From Vicinamibacteria bacterium (lineage in GTDB: Bacteria > Acidobacteriota > Vicinamibacteria > Fen-336 > JAGNNV01): a stretch of 10,472 nucleotides of DNA. Location: assembly GCA_016650185.1 (NCBI GenBank), contig JAENWE010000199.1, positions 1 through 10,472 on the forward strand. The letters are read 5' to 3'. How positions within the stretch are numbered: position 1 is the first letter of the stretch; each line of letters opens with the position of its first letter. Positions 6,793 to 10,472 of this stretch are shown here, one piece after another. The notes below the pieces were generated by a model. It saw only the letters and a list, made by a program, of their open reading frames with translations, searched no databases and was not told the DNA's origin. The position numbers and the translations under genes are program-made.

Positions 6793-9700
6793 TTTCTGGT
6801 CTTGGCCACGGACGGGGTGCCCCTCAAGATAAACGGGTTCACCCCGAAACTCCGCACCGGAATTTTCGGAAGCGCCTCCTCGGGCCCTTCGTGAATGAGG
6901 CTGACCTTCATGGCTCTCACCGTGATGCCTTCTTTCGATTGAAGCACGCCGTCCACCCGGAGAAGCGGCGCGTCGGTAAGCAGCCGGCGGAATCGATCGA
7001 ATTGATCGGGACGCACGATAACGTTCACGAGGCCGGTTTCGTCTTCGAGGGTCAAAAACAAGAAGCCCTTGGCCGTGCCCGGGCGCTGGCGGCAGATGAC
7101 CGCTCCGGCCACCCGGACGAAATCGCCATCGCGACGGTAAGGAAGGTCGATCGCGCGTAGAACCTCCGCGCCTCGGAGCCACTCACGGAATCGCGCCACC
7201 GGATGGGGGCCGATGGTGAGATCGGTGCCGGTAATGTCCGCGCGCAGACGGTCGAGAGTCGACATCGCGGGTAAGGGCGAGGGCGAGGGTGAGATTGCTT
7301 CGTCGGACACATTTCGATGGCCTCCTCGCAATGACGGTTCGGCGCTTTCGATGTCGGCTGTCTCTTCAAACCGCGGGGTCTCGAACAGAGGCCCCGGCGA
7401 CCGGCCGAGGGCCGCCACCTGCCACAACGCGTCGCGGCGAGTTCGATCAAAAGGAGCGAACGCTCCGATGGAGGCGAGACGTTCCAGTTCATCGGCGTGC
7501 AGCTTCGTACGCCGGGCAAAATCCTCAATAGAAACAAAGGGGCGCCGATTCCGCTCCTCGACCACGGAGACCGCAGCCGGCGTCCGCAGACTGGTGACGT
7601 AGTTCAAGCCCAGGCGAAGCGAGCCGTCTTCCAGAATGCAGACGACCTCACTCTTCGTCACATCCACGGGCAGGAACTTCACCCCGTGCCTCTGCGCATC
7701 TTTGACCAGGGTCATCGGATGGTAGAAGCCCATGGGCTGATTGTTGAGCAGAGCGCAGACAAAGGCCGCGTGATGATGAGCGCGCAGATAGGCGCTCGCA
7801 TAGGCGATGAGCGCGAAGCTCGCGGCGTGCGATTCGGGAAAGCCGTAGAGCGCGAAGGAGGCGATGGACTTGACGATCTGATTCTGTGTCGCGCCCGCAA
7901 TTCCGTTCTTGCCCATCCCCTCGCGCAGCTTGGTCTCGATCTCGGCCATACGCTTCTCGGAGCGCTTGAACCCCATGGCGCGACGCAGTTCCTCGGCCTC
8001 GCCTCCGGTGAAGCCGGCCACGGTCATGGCCATTCGCAGTAGCTGCTCCTGGAACAAGGGCACACCCAGGGTTCGTTTCAGAATCGGCTCCAGCGAGGGA
8101 TGTGGATACTCGACCGGCTTCCGGCCGGCGCGACGATCCAGATATGGGTGGACCATCTGACCCACGATGGGACCTGGCCGAATGATCGCCACTTCGACCA
8201 CCAGGTCGTAGAACCGCTCGGGCTTCATCCGCGGGAGGGTCGCCATCTGAGCCCGGCTTTCCACCTGAAAAACACCCACGGTATCGGCGGCGCGCAACAT
8301 CGCGTACGTCTTTGGATCGTCAGGCGGCAGATGAGCGAGGTCGATGTCGACGCCGGTGCTCGAGAGGATGGAGATGGAGTCCTGCAGCGCCGCCATCATG
8401 CCGAGCCCGAGCAGATCGACCTTGATGATGCCGAGGTCGGCGCAGTCTTCCTTGTCCCACTGGACGATGGTGCGGCCGGGCATCGACGCGGGCTGAAGCG
8501 GCACCACCTCATCGAGCCGGCCCTGGGCCACGATCATGCCGCCCGAGTGCTGGCCGAGGTGGCGCGGCAGGTCCTGGATGTCGTGGAACAGGCGGGCGAA
8601 GACTTTCAGACGAAGATCGTTCCGATCCACTCCCGCGCGCTCGAGACGAGCGTCAAAGGTGTCTTTGGTGTCGTGCCATTCGAACCGTAACATCTGTCGC
8701 GAGACGTTGTCGACCATCTCGTCGGGCAACTCCAGCACCTTGCCGATCTCGCGCGAGGCGCTCTTCTCGCGATAGGTGATGACGTTGGCGGTCATGGCCG
8801 CGCCGTGCGGCCCGTACTTCGTGTAGACGTGCTGGATGACCTTCTCGCGCCGGTCGCCGGAGGGCAGGTCGATGTCGATATCGGGCCATTCTCCGCGCTC
8901 CTCGGAAAGGAAGCGCTCGAACAACAGTTCCATGCCCACCGGATCGACGGCGGTGATGCCGAGGCTGTAGCAGACCGCACTGTTGGCGGCCGACCCCCGG
9001 CCCTGGGCCAGGATGCCACCGGCTTTGCAGAACTGCATGAGATCCCAGACGATGAGGAAATAGCCGGCGAGGCCGAGCTTGGCGATGACCGCGAGTTCCT
9101 TCTCGATCTGGGCACGCGCGCGATCGTGATACGGGCGATACCGGTGGTTTGCGCCCGCTTCGGTGATGGCGCGGAGAAACGAGTCGTTGGTCTCCCCCGG
9201 AGGCAGCGGATAGTCGGGAAAGCGATAGCCCAGATCGTCGAGGGTGAAACGCAAACGATCGGCCAGAGCTTCGGTGTTTCGAAGAACATCGGGACGATCG
9301 GCGAAGAGCGACTGCATGTCGGCCGGTTTTTTGAGATGGCGCTCGGCGTTTTCCGAAAGGAGGCGACCCGCGCGGGACAGGGTGGTGTGATTCCGCAGAC
9401 AGGTGAAAACGTCCACCAGACGGCGGCCCTGGGGCTTCGCATGCAGAACGCCATTCGTGGCGATGGCGCGAAGACCCCGCGCCTCGGCCAGATCGAGAAG
9501 ACCGAGCGCCGTGCTATGGCTTTCCCGCGTGAGGTGACGCTGAACCTCGACCAACGTCCGCTCCCGGCCGAAAAGAGGGAAGAGAACGTCAATATCATCG
9601 GGCTGAGAGGTGAGGGCCACGAGGCCCCGCAAGGACTCGGGATCATCGAAGCCGGGATGATGGGATGGAGAACCCGCGTGAGGCTCCGTCCCGGATGCCG

Positions 9701-10010
9701 CCCCGGTTCGCGCCCGCGAGGTCAGGAGACGGCTCAGGTTCCGATAACCCTCTCGACTTTCAACCAGGAGAGTCACGAATCGGTCTTTCCCGGAACCCGA
9801 CGCCGTCAAGGAGACCTCCGCCCCCACCACCGGACGAATGCCGGCCTTCTTCGCGGCCTGGAAAAACCGCGGTGCGCCGGCCAGGCCATCTCGATCGGCG
9901 AGACCGACCACGCCGTGACCCATGCGGGCGGCCTGAGCCACAAGCTCCTCGGGGCTCGAGGACCCTCTGAGAAACGAGAAAGCAGATGCCATATGAAGCT
10001 CGCAGTCCAT
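6789..10010 (-). CDS. dnaE2: DnaE2 / ImuC-type error-prone DNA polymerase III alpha subunit
   Basis: A C-family DNA polymerase of the DnaE2 (ImuC) branch, which performs mutagenic or translesion synthesis after damage. Its 1073 residues match DnaE2 length. The N-terminal PHP domain (1-70) reads ELHMASAFSFLRG and LADRDGLAG; second-His and other metal positions are changed, as is usual in this branch, so no proofreading is expected. The palm has GRGSAANS (337-344, DnaE2-type rather than GRGSGAGS), PDIDID with D379 and D381, and D532 in GIIKVDLLGLG, giving the intact catalytic triad. QHSGGMIVAQ and IVQWDKEDCADLG are DnaE2 hallmarks. An OB-fold domain with RQRPGTAKGFLFLTLEDETG lies at about 965-1040. 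Residues 892-907 are encoded by a palindromic repeat element and 907-914 by a hexamer repeat, just before the conserved LPAM. ImuA and ImuB, the usual partners, are not adjacent. It heads the minus-strand block and overlaps radA by four bases. Confidence 0.95.
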   Translation of the reverse strand: MDCELHMASAFSFLRGSSSPEELVAQAARMGHGVVGLADRDGLAGAPRFFQAAKKAGIRPVVGAEVSLTASGSGKDRFVTLLVESREGYRNLSRLLTSRARTGAASGTEPHAGSPSHHPGFDDPESLRGLVALTSQPDDIDVLFPLFGRERTLVEVQRHLTRESHSTALGLLDLAEARGLRAIATNGVLHAKPQGRRLVDVFTCLRNHTTLSRAGRLLSENAERHLKKPADMQSLFADRPDVLRNTEALADRLRFTLDDLGYRFPDYPLPPGETNDSFLRAITEAGANHRYRPYHDRARAQIEKELAVIAKLGLAGYFLIVWDLMQFCKAGGILAQGRGSAANSAVCYSLGITAVDPVGMELLFERFLSEERGEWPDIDIDLPSGDRREKVIQHVYTKYGPHGAAMTANVITYREKSASREIGKVLELPDEMVDNVSRQMLRFEWHDTKDTFDARLERAGVDRNDLRLKVFARLFHDIQDLPRHLGQHSGGMIVAQGRLDEVVPLQPASMPGRTIVQWDKEDCADLGIIKVDLLGLGMMAALQDSISILSSTGVDIDLAHLPPDDPKTYAMLRAADTVGVFQVESRAQMATLPRMKPERFYDLVVEVAIIRPGPIVGQMVHPYLDRRAGRKPVEYPHPSLEPILKRTLGVPLFQEQLLRMAMTVAGFTGGEAEELRRAMGFKRSEKRMAEIETKLREGMGKNGIAGATQNQIVKSIASFALYGFPESHAASFALIAYASAYLRAHHHAAFVCALLNNQPMGFYHPMTLVKDAQRHGVKFLPVDVTKSEVVCILEDGSLRLGLNYVTSLRTPAAVSVVEERNRRPFVSIEDFARRTKLHADELERLASIGAFAPFDRTRRDALWQVAALGRSPGPLFETPRFEETADIESAEPSLRGGHRNVSDEAISPSPSPLPAMSTLDRLRADITGTDLTIGPHPVARFREWLRGAEVLRAIDLPYRRDGDFVRVAGAVICRQRPGTAKGFLFLTLEDETGLVNVIVRPDQFDRFRRLLTDAPLLRVDGVLQSKEGITVRAMKVSLIHEGPEEALPKIPVRSFGVNPFILRGTPSVAKTRK
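7275..7292. repeat. Three-copy hexamer tandem repeat inside dnaE2
   Basis: GGGCGA, GGGCGA, GGGTGA on the plus strand; read in the gene's direction this is a CCCTCG-type array encoding Ser-Pro repeats (SPSPSPLP) in the variable linker just ahead of the conserved LPAM segment. It directly abuts the palindromic element at 7291-7336. Confidence 0.7.
7291..7336. repeat. Dispersed palindromic repeat element embedded in frame in dnaE2
   Basis: The plus strand opens with GAGATTGCTTCGTCGG and closes with GCCTCCTCGCAATGACG, so ATTGC (7294-7298) and GCAAT (7328-7332) form the outer inverted ends. This outer pattern is the one I recognise from a family of short dispersed repeats found in many bacterial genomes, usually between genes. 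Here it lies within the polymerase frame and encodes roughly SLRGGHRNVSDEAIS without a stop or frameshift. One other frame of the same DNA reads RHCEEAIEMCPTKQSH, a pattern familiar from spurious proteins made from such repeats. Recognition is from memory, and no second copy is in the window, so copy number is unverified. Confidence 0.65.
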
Positions 10011-10033
10011 TCGCTCTATTTTCGCCCATGATC

Positions 10034-10046
10034 ACCCGATTCGGGT
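10034..10046. promoter_or_regulatory. Perfect inverted repeat upstream of dnaE2, candidate operator
   Basis: ACCCGA-T-TCGGGT is a perfect palindrome with six-base arms around a single central base, 23 bases before the dnaE2 ATG. The position suits a repressor site overlapping the transcription start of the minus-strand block. The cognate regulator is unknown; a lineage-specific LexA is one possibility given the DnaE2 target, but this is inference. Confidence 0.4.
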
Positions 10047-10074
10047 CCCCTCATTTTGGAGAGGTGAGACAAAG

Positions 10075-10093
10075 AACCGGCTCCGGATCGGTT
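10075..10093. promoter_or_regulatory. Inverted repeat overlapping the rightward -35, candidate operator
   Basis: AACCG and CGGTT are exact reverse complements separated by nine bases. The right arm shares its last two bases with the TTGACA hexamer at 10092-10097, so a bound protein would block the rightward promoter. Short arms make chance occurrence possible. Confidence 0.3.
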
Positions 10094-10122
10094 GACAGAA
10101 GCTTCCGCGGGCTTGCTACACT
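10092..10122 (+). promoter_or_regulatory. Sigma70-like promoter for the gene at 10180
   Basis: A consensus -35 TTGACA (10092-10097) is followed after 19 bases by TACACT (10117-10122), which carries an extended -10 TG at 10114-10115. The spacer is longer than the optimal 17, which the extended -10 could offset. Transcription would start near 10129, leaving a leader of about 50 bases before the ATG. Confidence 0.5.
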
Positions 10123-10179
10123 CCCTTTCGCTTCACTCCGGTACCAGGTTGAGCGAGTTTCCCCCCGATAACCAAAGCG

Positions 10180-10472
10180 ATGAGTGTCTTCACCAAGGTC
10201 GTCGACCGCGTTCGGGATTTTTTTCTCGAACCGACGCCGAAGACGCCCAGTCCGACCCCGGCCAGGCCCCCGGCAAAAGCTCCGGCCGTGAAAGCCGACG
10301 CGTTCGAATGGGAGCCGCCCGAGAAATGGCGGGCCCAGAGCGAATCGGCCGCGGATCAGTCCAGACCCCCAGACTCACCGCCGGGGGAGGGGGCTCAGGG
10401 GGCCGCTCACAATGCGCCCTTCTCGCCGCGAAACTTCTCGACCGCCGAGCTCCAAAGGAACAGCGTCCTCGA
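10180..10472 (+). CDS. Unrecognised proline-rich protein, N-terminal part only
   Basis: An open frame from the ATG at 10180 runs past the window end without a stop (97 complete codons visible). I do not recognise the family. Residues 1-17 (MSVFTKVVDRVRDFFLE) could form a short amphipathic helix. Residues 18-38 are rich in Pro, Ala, Thr and Lys (PTPKTPSPTPARPP). FEWEPPEKWRAQSES then gives a compact aromatic and acidic patch, and a second Pro/Gly-rich linker follows from about residue 61. There is no signal peptide or membrane segment, so a cytoplasmic protein with a disordered N-terminal arm before a folded domain beyond the window is the likeliest reading. A promoter-like sequence lies upstream, but no good Shine-Dalgarno is visible. 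Codon use is like its neighbours, which supports it being real. It diverges from dnaE2. Confidence 0.65.
   Translation, partial: MSVFTKVVDRVRDFFLEPTPKTPSPTPARPPAKAPAVKADAFEWEPPEKWRAQSESAADQSRPPDSPPGEGAQGAAHNAPFSPRNFSTAELQRNSVL

Larger units (their letters stand above)
10011..10179. other. Divergent control region between dnaE2 and the rightward gene
   Basis: This 169-bp region must hold the promoter of the minus-strand block and that of the gene starting at 10180. It contains two inverted repeats (10034-10046 and 10075-10093), a GAAGCTTC palindrome at 10099-10106 and a rightward sigma70-like promoter. I do not find an E. coli-type (CTGT-N8-ACAG) or Gram-positive-type (GAAC-N4-GTTC) LexA box. 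No clear leftward -35/-10 pair stands out, and only a weak GAG precedes the dnaE2 ATG. Confidence 0.5.

Noticed and set aside
6793..7182. A longer RadA start adding 130 residues
   Set aside because: The extension lies wholly inside dnaE2 in another frame and precedes the canonical RadA N-terminus with its zinc finger; the ATG at 6792 gives the usual family length.
7291..7336. The palindromic element as a sign that dnaE2 is a pseudogene
   Set aside because: The frame continues through it and the conserved LPAM and OB-fold parts follow intact, so the gene appears functional.
8805..10031. A 408-codon open frame on the plus strand opposite dnaE2
   Set aside because: It is antisense to a gene with clear catalytic motifs; its translation is low-complexity, charged and unlike any family, as expected in high-GC DNA where reverse frames stay open.

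Overview
The window is compact, GC-rich bacterial DNA. No stretch longer than about 170 bases lacks a gene, and there are no RNA genes, IS elements or CRISPR arrays. The mix suggests an Acidobacteriota-like organism or another high-GC, non-proteobacterial soil-type lineage: a secreted protein joining a carboxypeptidase-regulatory-like domain to TPRs, a DnaE2-class polymerase without imuA/imuB beside it, and weak Shine-Dalgarno signals. This assignment is inference from gene style only.

Layout. (1) Positions 1-796, minus strand: the N-terminal two-thirds of imidazolonepropionase (HutI, histidine degradation), cut by the window edge. (2) A 139-bp divergent spacer with several palindromes. (3) Positions 936-1676, plus strand: a rhomboid-fold membrane protein that appears to lack the catalytic serine. 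It converges on the next block with a 10-bp gap. (4) Positions 10010 down to 1687, minus strand: six co-directional genes, in transcription order dnaE2, radA, an MFS transporter, queC, a secreted TPR protein and yggS. dnaE2 and radA overlap by an ATGA. MFS-queC and TPR-yggS are 12 and 14 bp apart, queC-TPR 42 bp apart, and the largest gap is 109 bp between radA and the MFS gene. (5) A 169-bp divergent control region upstream of dnaE2 with two inverted repeats and a sigma70-like promoter facing right. (6) From 10180, plus strand: the start of an unrecognised proline-rich protein that runs off the right edge.

Functionally, the minus-strand block begins with a DNA damage-tolerance and recombination pair: DnaE2 is a mutagenic or translesion polymerase and RadA a recombination-intermediate ATPase. 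It continues with a transporter, a 7-deazaguanine (queuosine precursor) enzyme, a periplasmic TPR protein and the PLP-homeostasis protein YggS. Whether this is one transcript cannot be decided from sequence alone.

The most unusual signal is inside dnaE2. At 7291-7336 a palindromic dispersed-repeat-like element, with a short hexamer tandem array beside it, sits in frame within a variable linker of the polymerase. This resembles the palindromic elements known to invade reading frames in Rickettsia. I found no convincing wholly novel multi-gene system.
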